In this document: positions 1 to 12,300 of the stretch, piece after piece
Numbering within the stretch: position 1 is the stretch's first letter
Layout of the letters: the number at the start of each line of letters is the position of its first letter
Assembly (NCBI GenBank): GCA_964035545.1
Contig: OZ037765.1
Location: forward strand, 16,052,698-16,116,697
Direction of reading: 5' to 3'
Length of the DNA: 64,000 nt
Source: Bugula neritina
Lineage: Eukaryota; Bryozoa; Gymnolaemata; Cheilostomatida; Bugulidae
Program-made: the position numbers and the translations under genes
The notes under the pieces: model-generated
What the model saw: the letters and a program-made list of their open reading frames with translations, nothing else
The model's database searches: none
What the model was told of the DNA's origin: nothing

Positions 1-446
1 CATTTTTTCTGAGATTAATATTTTGGCATAAGCACACAGGTTAGCAGTTCCAGAAAATTTTTAAAAATTTTCTTTCTTCAAAAATCTTGAGATAAATTAA
101 CTTCAAAGCATGTTTGTGGTTTTGGTTACTACATGAGCAAGTTGAATTGGCAACTATGAGATAAGTCCCATTAATCATTTGTTATGCTGGCTGTCATATT
201 CAATTTATAGCTGTTGACCTTTCAACTCTTTGGTCAGAATGTGCTGTTAACACAGTGTTAGAGCACTGCTACTCTGCTAGTGCACTGAATGAGACAGCAG
301 ATTAGCTGTGTTAGCATTTTCATTACACTTACACACTTATGCTATGATAATAGCTAGACTATAACCTCAACATCCATCATTTTCACAAAAAGCATTTTCA
401 CAAAGCTATAGATATATATTAAATAGACAGATTAAATTTGTAGTAT
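1..446 (+). repeat. Left inverted arm of the long-TIR element
   Basis: Pairs with 1695-2142 in opposite orientation. The match ends inward at TAGTAT (441-446), opposite ATACTA at 1695-1700. Confidence 0.85.
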
Positions 447-1694
447 AGAACGAATATGAAATGTGCTTTGATACATGTCGGTTAATTTTCTAATACAGGT
501 TAAATGCATCTATTGCAATTGTAACAATTGTGCTCAAATAAATATATATCTAGATAATTTAATCAGAAACCGAGATAGCCTTTTAGCAGTTGGCATTCAG
601 GCCCTTGGGTTACATGCAGCTTTGTTATTTCTTAATTATGCCTGTGGCTTGTAGCATTTAGGAGCATGCAGTAGTGAAGAAATTGAGATAGCCTAAGTTC
701 TTTAACTTTCTTTACGAATGTTGGTGTTGCGTATAACACAACTTTTTTGCTACATTTCTAATCTAGAAAAAAGGCTTTTCTCAATTTCTCCATTAGTACT
801 GCATCTACCTTGTGTGTAGTAGTCATCTCCGTCAACTGCAGTAGATTCAAGATCCTAGTTAATGTATGGTAGGTTAAAGTATAGTTATATAATAAAATGG
901 ATATACAATATAAAATAGGTAAACTAAGCTAATCACTACTGCACCTGAAAGCCCAAGTTTCCCAACTCATCAAATTGCAGCATAAACTGAATTCTCTGAC
1001 AATTACTTTAGAAGGAAATTCTGGTTGAAAAGTATTAAGCAGATTCTTACAAGTGAAGCAGTGAAAGCATGTTGATAAAATTGGGTTATTAACATTTTGC
1101 TTGGGTTTTCAGTTAAACTGTTTAATGTTATAGCTCCTCAACTTCTCATGCTTCAAATATCATGAGCTAGTGTTATTGACACTCAGCTGCAGTTATGCAA
1201 CTAGCTTGGCTGATCCCATGGGTCACAAAATGTTATAAAATATAAAGCCTTTCTTAAATTTGAGACTCATATTTGAATCACATAAAATTTTAGAGTGTGG
1301 CTATAAGTCACGACAGCACCAATTAGAATATTACAGGTATTATCTTAAAATAGGCATGCGCGAGGATATGTAAGTTAAAATCAAGTATAACATTTCAATT
1401 AAATCTTTTAAATAAAACTATTAGACCTGTTGTAAAATATGCAATGAAGATTTAGAGCAGACAAAATATTTCAAGATGGATCGATACTGAATGAAAAGAT
1501 GCCTGCCTAAATATAAAGTATTTTTAATAAATTTTTGCATAAACTGAGCTTTGCTTTTCTTGGTAATATTTTTCTTTTAAAGAAGTTTTAGCCATAATAT
1601 GAAACTATGTAAAGCATTTACGGTCCTTTGAACATAATGTAGCACAAACTCTTCAAAGTGTAATTAAGTGCACATGCTATCACGCATCATTTTG

Positions 1695-2142
1695 ATACTA
1701 CAAATTTAATCTGTCTATATTTAATATATATCTATAGCTTTGTGAAAATGCTTTTTGTGAAAATGATGGATGTTGAGGTTATAGTCTAGCTATTATCATA
1801 GCATAAGTGTGTAAGTGTAATGAAAATGCTAACACAGCTAATCTGCTGTCTCATTCAGTGCACTAGCAGAGTAGCAGTGCTCTAACACTGTGTTAACAGC
1901 ACATTCTGACCAAAGAGTTGAAAGGTCAACAGCTATAAATTGAATATGACAGCCAGCATAACAACTGATTAATGGGACTTATCTCATAGTTGCCAATTCA
2001 GCTTGCTCATGCAGTAACCAAAACCACAAACATGCTTTGAAGTTAATTTTTCTCAAGATTTTTGAAGGAAGAAAATTTTTAAAAATTTTCTGGAACTGCT
2101 AACCTGTGTGCTTATGCCAAAATATTAATCTCAGAAAAAATG
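1695..2142 (-). repeat. Right inverted arm of the long-TIR element
   Basis: Reverse complement of 1-446 with scattered substitutions, which suggests the insertion is not very recent. Confidence 0.85.
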
Positions 2143-2634
2143 AAACTCGTACTAGCAATAGTCTTCACACAAACCTTAAATTTTTACTGATTTTATGTGC
2201 TTGTTCTATATATCATGGAGACTACACTTTGCCCTTCTGGGAGGAGACAACTTCAAAATACAAATGTCCCCAGAGGGCTTGTGAAAAGCCTCTATTGAAA
2301 ATTGAACCGTAACTTTAACAAGAAAAAAGCGAGAGTATAAGAGGCGTAACTTCAAGTGGTGTCATAGTAATTTGCATTTTTATTATTTAATTTTGTGTTG
2401 TTTTACAGTTTTAAAATTTTTAATAAACTGAAGTCATAGTAAAAAGTATTTAAAATAACAATGAGAACAATTTTTATAGCCAGAGTTGGTAAAAATGTCT
2501 GAATATGGATGAAAAGTTTTCATTCATTGGGATGACTAGAATGGGTAGAATGAGCAGTAACACCAAGTGACCACATATCCATTTACTACATTATAGCCGT
2601 ATAAATTAGCTGGTTTCCAAAAGAAGCCCAACAT
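2143..2634. other. Spacer and probable 3' UTR of GATAD1
   Basis: No gene is visible. Read on the minus strand, TTTATT near 2380 is an AATAAA-type signal about 250 bp beyond the GATAD1 stop codon and could be its poly(A) signal. Confidence 0.35.
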
Positions 2635-4868
2635 TTAACAGTCTTTCAAAGGCAGTGCACCAAATATCTCTGCATTAGTTGGGACTTTGTGTGGCTGAGG
2701 ACCAACACTAGTCCATATGAATCCTGAGTTCGGCTCTGGTGGGTGAATACTGGGAATCTTGACCAACTTAGACTGGTAGTAGTTAGCAGGAGCGTGGCAT
2801 ACAAACTCCATATAGTTCAACTTTCTAGGCAACTCTTCAGCAGGGCCTTCAAAAAGTATCATATCATGTAGGAATACTAGTAAATCAAACAGGACACACT
2901 ACAGGCACCATTGTTCATGCAACCACAGCTAACAAGGCAATTCATGAAAAACTGTACAGATTTCTCCACACCAGGAAACAATCAGTAAAATTGCTCAAAT
3001 AGTTGAATATATCACTAAGACTGTGAAAATTAGCCAAATGAAAATGTTAGCAAGCAAACAACAGAACTAATTAGATTGAAGAGCATGGGTGAATTTTGAG
3101 AAATATTTGCCAGAAATAAGCTACAGCTGAATAGCAAAGTTCTACAAATATTTAACATTAAGTAGTTTTATTTATTAAAAATTTAAAAGGAAGAGCTTAG
3201 GAAAGTGTCAGCTTGTAACAATGATATAAACACATTAGAACAAACAAAAAACATTCTGCTAGTGTGGCAAGTTTTCTGTTACCCAGAATGTAGGTTGAGG
3301 GGTCAAAAAAGTCTGGGTTGGTAGATGTGGTTGGCAGAAGCCAGGTTATCACTGCACTTTTTTCACAGTACTGATCTTGAAGTAAACCTTGAACTTGAGC
3401 ATAATAGATGTCACCAGAGTGGTCAACCAGCGACACTATGTCACCGACTTGGTAGTAAAACCCCTGCATCACACATCCATGTATCAGGATAACACATAAT
3501 ATTTTATCTATGCTATCTGTACAAAGTCTCCTAAAATGTGACAACAATTAAAAGGCATACTTTAGTATAAAAAAACTCTCATATAACCCACCCACTTATC
3601 AATCTAATAAATGTTAGTTAAAGTAATCTGTTTGATAGTACTATTACCAACATTCATTTACAAATAATGTCAACTTAAAATAAATTATCCACCAGCATAG
3701 TGAAACATAGAAACAGTTTGCTTATATATGACAGGTTACCTGGTGAAACAAAGAATCTCCAGTAACCACAGTAGAGACAGCATTGTGCGACTTAATAGGT
3801 GCCTATAGAAGACAACACAAATATACAGTAAAACAGTGGATGCTCTAAATGCAGAGTCATATGTCTATTAACAAACTAAAACTAGTGTAACTAAATGCTA
3901 CTTTGTGTTATTACTGTCATACAGTAATTATTATTTGATTATAGAAAAACTAATTTTAAGAAAATTTTTTTTATTTGCTCACTCGTATAAAACATAAAAT
4001 ATGTATACTTCTAACAATAAACAATAACATATATGTTATTTTTAAAGATGAAATTATGCATAATATACACAGCATAAGACAAGAAGATAGAACACCTAAG
4101 CTGCATAAATTCATAGATAACATATTCGATGCCTGAGCAAAGAAGAAACAAACATTTAACAAAACTACACAATCTGATTACAACTACAAGCATAATTATT
4201 ACTTCCTTCAAATGATGACATAACAATCATAATTATTGCTGTGACACTTGGTGCAGTGGTATTGAAAATCTGGTTAGAACTACACCATCACTGTGTTCCC
4301 ATGCTATTTTATGAATGGATTTTCCATTTGATGCAGGGGACAGTATCAATCCAATGAAACTATAACCATAGGTTCACTCAAACCACATGGGAATCTATCT
4401 GTATGGATCCATTTGAATCATGGGAAGTTAGTGAATGTGCATGCATCAACTAATGAAAAATGTAACTGAAAAGTTAGATTTACTTACATTTCTTTTAAAC
4501 ATGGACCTTCTATTTTTCCCTTTGAACACATTAGCCTTGCTCTGTGCCTTACTCTTTGGTTGCTTTATCCGCATGCTTTTTCTAACTTGAGAATTTGAGG
4601 TATAACTTTTAGCGGAAGACATACTACTAAGGGCATCATTTTGTTTAGCAGCAACAATAGCAGTTCGTAGCCCTATGTGAGAACCACTTTGTAATGAGTC
4701 ATTGTCACTAGCTACACTGCCAGTCTCATTCTCATCCTTAGAGGCGCTCACAGATAGGTGATTTAAATAGCATGAGTTACACATTACTATGCCAGATTCA
4801 TCTTTCCTCCACATAGGTGATTTGTTGGTTTTACAAGCAGAGCATAATGGCCTTGCTTTGGTAGGCAT
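2635..4868 (-). CDS. GATAD1: GATAD1-like GATA zinc finger protein, 4 exons, complete
   Basis: Exons in transcript order are 4488-4868, 3740-3802, 3283-3463 and 2635-2846. All junctions are GT/AG and the frame is continuous (phases 0, 0, 1), giving 278 residues against about 269 in vertebrate GATAD1. The N-terminus has a single GATA-type finger, C9-x2-C12-x17-C30-x2-C33. A basic Ser/Lys-rich linker follows, then the family's conserved C-terminal half with the motifs YYQVGD, YYAQVQG, DQYCEKSA, ITWLLPT, LPRKLNYMEFVCHAP and GFIWTSVGP. GATAD1 is known as a nuclear chromatin-associated protein that reads H3K4me3-marked regions in a KDM5A-containing complex. That role is inferred from the family. 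The start ATG at 4866-4868 lies eight residues before the first finger cysteine, as in the family. No break is seen. Confidence 0.95.
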
Positions 4869-4922
4869 TTTGTCTGAAAATATATCTTATTGTGTAAACA
4901 ACAGGTATTTAGATCTATATTA

Positions 4923-5341
4923 ATATGGGTTATTTTACTTAATTTAGTCCACACTGGAAATCTCCGGTTTTTAGCTATTTTTCACAATTTAGTTGCTAAT
5001 GAACATGGATATTTTTGCCCAAAACTAGTAAAATATCAATAAATACACCTAAATAATTAAGGTTCTTCTTAATTTTGTTTTTTCCTATTTATTTAGCTAA
5101 TTTGGATTGCGGATCGTTAGGAAAAAACCGTAACGTCCGCAATCAAAAGCAGCTGAATAATTAGGAAAAAGCATGAGAAATCAAGCAAAATTAGGAAAGA
5201 CCTTGATTATTTAGGTGTATTTATTGATATTTTACTAGTTTTATGCAAAAATACCCATGTTCATAAGCAGCTAAATTGTGAAAAATAGCTAAAAACTGGA
5301 GATTTCCAGTGTGTACTAAATTAGGTAAAATGACCCATATA
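4923..5341. mobile_element. Palindromic MITE (foldback element)
   Basis: About 140 bp at 4923-5062 recurs as the reverse complement at 5202-5341 with about 10% mismatch. The similarity continues more weakly to the centre, where ATTGCGGATCGTTAGG (5106-5121) faces CCGTAACGTCCGCAAT (5128-5143). There is no coding capacity. It lies just upstream of GATAD1, so it could sit in that gene's promoter region. The superfamily is unknown. Confidence 0.75.
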
Positions 5342-6659
5342 CAACTTTGAATGCAAAAAGTAGTTATAGAATTGAAATTTACAAAAGCAAACACAAAAGT
5401 AAAAGTATATGTCATTTATAAGCGTGGAATAAACAATCATGATTGTAACAAAAACACCAAATGCCAAAGATTTTAAAGTAATGTTACTGAAAACACAAAG
5501 CCATAAAATCAGTGCATATGTTGAATTCCAGCAAACTAGATGAGGTTATGGTTCCTGTGCATATAAAGGAGGGAAATAAAGTCAAACTGCACCTTTTGAA
5601 AACAAAAATGGCTCAGAGTTTGAAGAGTTAACGGTTTAATTTTTTCTCAGCATGCCATCAACAAACTTTACATGTAAGTTTTGAATTTAAAATATTATGA
5701 CCTTTCGTTACTAAAGGCAATGGTAATTATTACTTTCATATTTAGTATAACAGAATATCTTGCATTTGTAAAACGGACGCAGCAGCTTCCTGGAGCAAAG
5801 TTTGAACTTTCTACTAAGAAAATTAAAATATGCACATGTAGATGTAACAAAGAGGAAATTTTATTAGCATAAGCTCTTTAATCTTTTGACAAATTTTGCC
5901 TTTGAGAACTTCTTTTGCTACATTTATAACCTAAACACAGGCTTTTCTCAGTTTTTTCATTGCTGGCAAAATCTAGGCACGCATCATTCTGACTAAGTCA
6001 AGGAACCTGTCCAAAAATCTCATATTAAACTTTACTAACAAATACATTACAGAGTTACAGATGTGAGAGTTTTCCCTTTTTAAGTGACCTAAATATTTTA
6101 TTTGTCATGAAATCAGGAAAGAACATAAACAGTGAGTGTGATTGCAAATGACTGTGAGTGTCAAAAGTTAACACACGATTCCAGTGCGTTTTTAGAAACT
6201 GAATAAGAAATACAACCAAAAATTAGCAACTCAATAAATCAACTAGCACAACTCTTATTACTTATGCCATTGTGATGATAAATTATTATTAAATATCAAA
6301 TAATTATATTATTATTATCTGGTTACTGTCAGCTATTGAACTTTCACTCCATGAAATTAAAAGTTTACCATATTCATATTGATATTACGATATTTAACAT
6401 AAATGTTGAAAATATTATCATAACAGTGATACTGATATTGGGATAATTGCAATAATGGAAACAATAATATAATAATATCTAAAATACGATATCATAACTT
6501 CAACTCAGTAACTAAGTTGAAGTTATGAGTTGCTTGTAGAAGCATGTATGTGCTGTTGGGTGCGCAAGTATCTACTTTATCCAAACGATAAAGATCTACT
6601 CAATACTAATCACTAAGGTTCTGAAAAGTTGTTATGCTCTGTAAAATGTAAGTAGGGTA
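5342..6659. other. Spacer without a recognised gene
   Basis: AT-rich sequence with short ATTATT runs near 6280-6480. About 40 bp near 5911-5950 resembles 747-790 inside the long-TIR element, perhaps a decayed fragment of a related repeat. No exon-like reading frame is recognised. Confidence 0.3.
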
Positions 6660-7205
6660 ACGCTGCTGTGAAGGAAGACATGGCCAAGGTTGTGAAGAGG
6701 TGTTATGTTTGCCAACAAATTGACCTTGCACCAATAAAATGAAAAAATGGCAAAATTTCAGTTGAAAGGACATGGGCCGGGGTGGCATCAGATATCACCC
6801 ACTTTCAAGGAGTTCCCTATCTAACAGTTAGTGATTGTGGGCTAAGCAAGTTCACAATATGAAAGCAATTGAAGAATGAAACATTTGAGACGTTGTAAGA
6901 CAACTGGAACAATTGCTCTATGAGAGAAGCCCCCAAAAGAACTGCTGACTGATAATGAACTATGATTTTGCGGCGAGAAGATGATGAATTGATGGCCAAG
7001 TGGAATTTTGAGCACATATTCTGCTGTGCATATGAGCAGCAGTGAAATGGCATAGCAGAACGACATCACACAACAGTAAAGCGAATGATGGCTAGGTTGG
7101 GTCGAATTGCACAGGAAATGCTGTACTATACAACTTCTCTCCAAGAGTAGGAGGCTGCACACCAGCAGAGGAAGTGTACAAGCACAATATTCAATCTCTC
7201 TCGAA
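6660..7205 (+). pseudogene. Decayed Ty3/Gypsy-type integrase core
   Basis: Conceptual translation gives pieces of a retroviral-type integrase broken by stops and frameshifts. There is a zinc-binding tail (CYVCQQ, near 6699), a catalytic-core start (SDITHFQGVPYLTVSD, near 6789-6836), a middle piece with TADN-like residues near 6945, and a C-terminal piece (NGIAERHHTTVKRMMARLGR, near 7049-7108). Several in-frame stops (TGA near 6859, TAA near 6898, TGA/TAA near 6951, TGA near 7045) rule out function. No gag, protease or reverse transcriptase is seen upstream, so this is a fragment. It differs from the integrase of the intact element at 9047-13546. Confidence 0.75.
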
Positions 7206-7580
7206 TGTGACTGGCAATTCCTGTCCTCCAATTCCTGACTGGCAATTCCTGTCCGGGCACCGATTCAGGTGGGTCGGATGATCAGCACCCAAATTCAGGT
7301 CGAATATTGAACTTTTGTGCCAGGGAAGTTTTAGTATAAAAGGCTGGCATTTTCTGTTATGAATGAGTCTTGAAGAAGCATTCCTGTGGACTACTTGGAA
7401 CTATTTTATCAACTACTATTCTTTCTACTTGTGAGCCCTTTTTCTCAGCAGGCTTATAATAAAGTGCTCGACATCTACCTATTCTATCTTCTCAGACTCT
7501 TACAAAAAGTTCTATGTTCAATCAGCACGGTCACTGTCAGCAGTAGACAAACCCACACATTTACTGCAGTATAGACTATA
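7206..7580 (+). repeat. LTR-like sequence downstream of the dead integrase
   Basis: Contains GTATAAAAGG near 7333 as a TATA-like box and AATAAAG near 7458 as a poly(A) signal about 125 bp later, the order expected in an LTR. It directly follows the dead integrase, where a 3' LTR would lie. No second copy is present, so the boundaries and the LTR assignment are inferred. The stretch CTGGCAATTCCTGTCC occurs twice near 7208-7255. Confidence 0.45.
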
Positions 7581-9046
7581 AACATAGTGATTGTGATAGT
7601 ATTATTATTATTATTACAGTTTGAGTTACTACTTCAAGTTGAAGTCTAAGTGTAACATTAACTAATACTACCACTGTAAGACTAAGTGTAAGACAAAATG
7701 AAGTAATGAAGTATAACTTAAAGTTAAACTATAAGTATAAGTATATCAGTATTACCATTACTAAGTCTAATACTAATAGTTATACTAATAATATACTGTA
7801 TACGGTAGGTATTACCATTGGCATTAGGCATTACGGTTATGATTAGGCTTAGCATTACTATTAGTATTAGTATTATTTATCAGAATGAGTATCAGTATGA
7901 GTATTACTATTACTACTACTTATCAATATTAGTATTAGTATAACTATAAGTATATCATTATGGTTATCATTATCATTGTATGATTACTAAATTCAATATT
8001 AAAATGAATATCAATATTAACAATAATTAAGTCATTATGATTAAGTTTAACAAAAATAAAACATATTGATATTGAATTATTAAATACTAAATCTATATCC
8101 GTGGTAGAGGGCACTGAGAGTTACAGTGTCAGTAATGGTCTGATAATCATAATAAATATAACAATAAAGATACTAAATGATAGTTATTAGTTTGCTATGG
8201 CTTCAATAGCTTCTCTGATTCTACTTTGGCTACTCTTACCCTGCTCAAGTTCGGAGGCAGTTACAAAGTTTTGTAAGAAGTGACATTACTTAGAGTTATG
8301 TCTCTTTTAAACAAGAAAACCCTCTGTACTTTCCCGGGGATAACGAGGACTTGCAAAATTTGTGGGACGCTAACTCGGACTTCAAGCATCCAGGCGAATG
8401 CATAATTGAATTAAGACTTGAGGCTCAATCTGGCGATTTCAGTAAAACCATTGAAACTTAAGATCTAAAATTATTATTAATTAATATTATGGAGCTGAAG
8501 TTAAAAAAGTTTTCTTTTGTTTGAAAATGAAATGTTACACTTCTAAGTTAATATAAGATATCGTGAATAAAAATTAGGATTATTAATATTAAATCTAATA
8601 ATCAATGGAATTACTAAGTATTACTGTTATTATAATTATTACTTGTAGTTATACTTATAGTTATTGGTTAATACTTACAGTTAGAGTTACACTTACTGTC
8701 TTAAACTAAAACTTAGTCTCATACTTATAGTTAATGTTATAGTTATAGTAATACTTATACTAATACTAATAGTAATACCAATAGTAATGCTATTACCATT
8801 AGTATTAGTATTATAATCAGTATTACTATTAGTATTAGTGTTACTGTTAGTGTTAGTCTTAAAATTTACAAAGTATTACTATTAGTATTACTAATACTAA
8901 TACTAATACTAATAGACTAATAGTGATATTTATATTATTAGTGTTAGTTTTACATAGTATTAACTTAAACTAATACTAATACTAATGGTAATACTTATAC
9001 TAATAGTAATACTAATAGAGATACTAATAGTAATAGTAATACTAAT
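7581..9046. repeat. Long degenerate ATTAGT/ACTAAT simple-sequence tract
   Basis: Most of this stretch is built from drifting three- and six-base units such as ATTAGT, ACTAAT, TAAGTA and AATACT, with non-repetitive islands (about 8050-8560). No gene is visible. The intact Gypsy element starting at 9047 interrupts the tract, which resumes briefly after 13546. Confidence 0.75.
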
Positions 9047-9278
9047 TGTTTTATGTTGATTTGTGATATTATTTCAGCTATCGTGAAAAGACAGAACGTG
9101 CTCGAGTTAGTTGATAAACGTAAGAGGCCGAAGCCGTGATTTATTACCACAATATATATACACGAAAATACTAAAACTATTACAATAAGTGATACAATTA
9201 ATTATTAAGATTATGACAAAAAATAGTAAAATAATAAAATAACAAATTAGAAATAAATGTTTACATGAACACCGAACA
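9047..9278 (-). repeat. 3' LTR of the intact Gypsy element
   Basis: A 232-bp sequence identical to 13315-13546. Read in element orientation it begins TGTTCGGTG and ends AAAACA. It contains TATATATA and AATAAA motifs in an order consistent with promoter and poly(A) functions. Confidence 0.95.
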
Positions 9279-9319
9279 TCTCCCACAGAATAGAAAAAAG
9301 CTATTTAGATATGATTGTT

Positions 9320-12300
9320 TTAAGAGGGCACATAGTCTGCCATCCAACTAGGTGGCTTCCGTTCTCTGGTTGAACGTCTTAGATTGTCGCTATGATTGGC
9401 GCTCTCGGTGGTGTCAACCTGGGTACTACTAGCGTTTTGTTTAGGATCCTTTGGTGTCTCAGGACTCGCTGGCTCCGTGACGAGTGGTCTGATGTCTCGC
9501 CGGTTTCTCCGAAAGAGGTTGTTGTTAAGTTGTATGGCATAGGCTCTGCTACTCAATTGTTTGTTAATTTGCGCCTCCTGCCATTTTCTCCGGTGCTGAC
9601 TCCAGTCTCGAACCAAAACTGGTTGCCCTTCTTTCAGCACTGCCAAATCTCTTGCACCGTCATTGCATCTCTGCTGCAGTTTTTCATTGCGGCCCTGCTT
9701 TTCCCACCAACCTTGGTTGTTCTCTGTTTCTGGCCGAACTTGTGGGAGTACTGACCTGGTGGGTCTTCCGATAAGTTGCTGAATTGGGCTGGCCGTCAGG
9801 CCTTCTTTGGTGGTGTTGAGATGTTCCAGTAACGCAAGTTCGGGCTCTTCACATCTGCGGAGTATACGTTTGGCTATCTTCACAGCAGACTCTGCCTTCC
9901 CATTGGACTGAGGATGATATGGAGAGCTGGTGGTGTGTGTGAAATTCCATGATTGGCTGAAAGTGGAAAACTGGTGCGAGGTAAACTGTGGTCCGTTGTC
10001 AGTGTGAACCTGTCTGGGTATTCCCAGGCGTCCAAAACAGCGCTTTATGGAGTTGATAACAGCCTCTGCTGTTTGGTTGTCCAGTCGGTCATATTCAAGG
10101 TAGTCAGTCGTATAGTCAACAATAGTAATGTAGTGAGTGTGATTGTATTCAAACAAGTCAATTCCTACTTTGGTCCAGGGTTGTTGGGGAACTGTGTGGA
10201 GTAAAAGTGTTTCCTTCTGTTGCCGGGGAGCATCCAGTTGACATTGTCGACAGTTAGCAATATTGTTTTTGATGTCATTGGTGATGCCAAGCCAAAACAC
10301 TGTGTGGCGGGCACGTCTTAGTGTGGAGTTAATCCCATTATGGCCGGTGTGAAGTAGTTGGAGAAACTTTCTCTGGAGTGTCTTTGGAATAATGGCTCGT
10401 AGTCCTTTGTAAACAATGCCATTGTCAATAGATAGTTCGTCCTGAAAGTGTTTGTACTTGTCGTGAGTTGTGCAGTTGGCAATGTTCCAGTCATGTTTAA
10501 TAAGGTTTGTCAGTGTCATAAGTTCATTGTCCTGTGCAGTAGCAGTCCTAATGTTGTCAATTAAGTCGTCACAAACAGGAGCATCATTATTTTGAGAGTC
10601 AATGTGAAAAATGTGTTCTGGTAGTTGTTGATAGTTGGGGGAGTCAAAGTATGAGTCTCTTGAGAGTAAGTCAGCCGTGATCTGTTCAGCACCCTTTTGC
10701 CAAGTTACCTTAATGTTGGGGTATCTTTGTAAGTGAAGAAGCATAGCCTGCAACCTCCGAGATGCCTTATGAATGGATTTCCTGAAAATAGATACAAGGG
10801 GTTTGTGGTCAGTTTGGATAGTGACAGCATGGTGACCAAAGATATACTGGTCAAAGCGTTCAGTGCCAAACACTATGGCAAGGCACTCAAGCTCTAGTGG
10901 CACATAGTTCTGTTCCGATTTTGTTAAACTGCGAGATGCATATGCTACAGGCTTGCCTCCTTGCATGAGTGTTGCACCCACACCAGCATTTGAAGCGTCA
11001 GTTTGTATAGTTACTGGCTTGTTGCAGTCAAAGTATTGTAGAGTTTCTGAGTCAGTTAGTAAGGTCTTCAGTCTATTAAAAGCGTTCATTTGGTCGTCAG
11101 TCCAGTGAAAGTCTTGAGCATTGTCTTGTGTCAGTAAACGTCGTAATGGTTCAGATTCCGATGCTAGGTTGCTAATAAATTTTGACATGTATGTGATGTG
11201 ACCAAGGAATCGTTTTACTCCCTGTGGAGATGAGGGAGGTTTCATCTTAAGAATGGCTTTTACTTTGTTAGGATCTGGTTTAAGTCCATTAGTTGTCAGT
11301 ATGTGTCCAATGTAAGGTAGTTCGTCCTGAAGGAAGCGGGATTTTTCCTTGTTCAGTCTCAGTCCTGTCTGTCGAGCACGTTTGAAGAGCGCTTCAAGGT
11401 TTCTATCATGCTCTTTCCTTGTGCTTCCAAAAATTAGGATGTCATCTGCAACTATGGTGATGCCATCAAGACCAGCAAGATTTTCCGTGAGCCTTCTCTG
11501 AAACTCCTCCGGCGCTGATGCAATTCCAAAGGGTAGCCTTAGGTACTTGTACTTTCCTATGGGAGTCCAGAAAGTTGTCAAGTCTGTAGATTCCTCAGCT
11601 AGGGGAATTTGATAGAAACCTTTTTTGGCGTCACACAAGGAGAAAAACTTGGCACCGTTGAGTTGTGGCAAAACATCTTCCAATGTTGGCATGACAGCGT
11701 GGTTTCGTTTAATTGCTTGATTGAGATTTTGCGGATCTATGCAGATGCGTATCTTTCCATTAGGCTTGCGCACTGGTTGTAGATGGCTTATCCAGTCTGT
11801 AGGTGCTTCTACCTTAGCGATAATTTGACGTTGTTCTAGTTCAAGAATAGTCTTGATGAGATCTGATTTCATCGACAAGGGCACCTTCCGCGGTCGGACT
11901 TGCACTGGTACAGCTTCAGGTCTTAGCTCTATCCTATATTCCTGTTCAAACTTTCCAAGTCCGGTAAATATGTCATCAAAGTTAGTCAGTAAAGTCTGAA
12001 GGTCTGGGTCAGTAGTGGCAAAGTTTACATTCTCGATTTTGGTGCTGGGCATTTGTAATAAATCCAGGTGCAAACATGATTTCCATGACAGCAAGCTATG
12101 TTGGGTGGTTTCCACAACTAGGAATTTTAATGTAGTGTAACATCCTTGCTTGTTTAGTATCTGTATCCGTGTCCACCCTAGTGGTGCACACTTGCTCTGG
12201 TCATATAAAGTTAGTACAGTATCAGTCGGTGTAAGTTTCGGTCTACCTAGCTTGTCGTAGTCGATCGTATTCAAAGTATTGCATGATGCACCAGTGTCAA

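Larger units (their letters stand above)
1..2142. mobile_element. DNA transposon or foldback element with long terminal inverted repeats, non-autonomous
   Basis: Positions 1-446 are repeated as a near-perfect reverse complement at 1695-2142, with a few mismatches and small indels. The outermost match is CATTTTTTCTGAG at 1 against CTCAGAAAAAATG ending at 2142. The ~1.25 kb between the arms shows no credible reading frame or transposase motif, so the copy looks non-autonomous or decayed. The left end coincides with the window edge, so the element may extend further left and no target-site duplication can be tested. The superfamily is not recognisable. The short open frame at 2106-2312 starts inside the right arm and has no recognisable content. 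Confidence 0.8.

Noticed and set aside
2106-2312. 68-codon plus-strand frame overlapping the right arm of the long-TIR element
   Set aside because: Starts in repeat sequence, has no recognisable motif and no support beyond an open frame.
747-5950. About 40 bp of similarity between 747-790 and 5911-5950
   Set aside because: Too short and diverged to define a repeat; noted only as a possible decayed fragment.
9392-9754. Plus-strand frames inside the Gypsy element
   Set aside because: Antisense shadows of the Gag-Pol frame.
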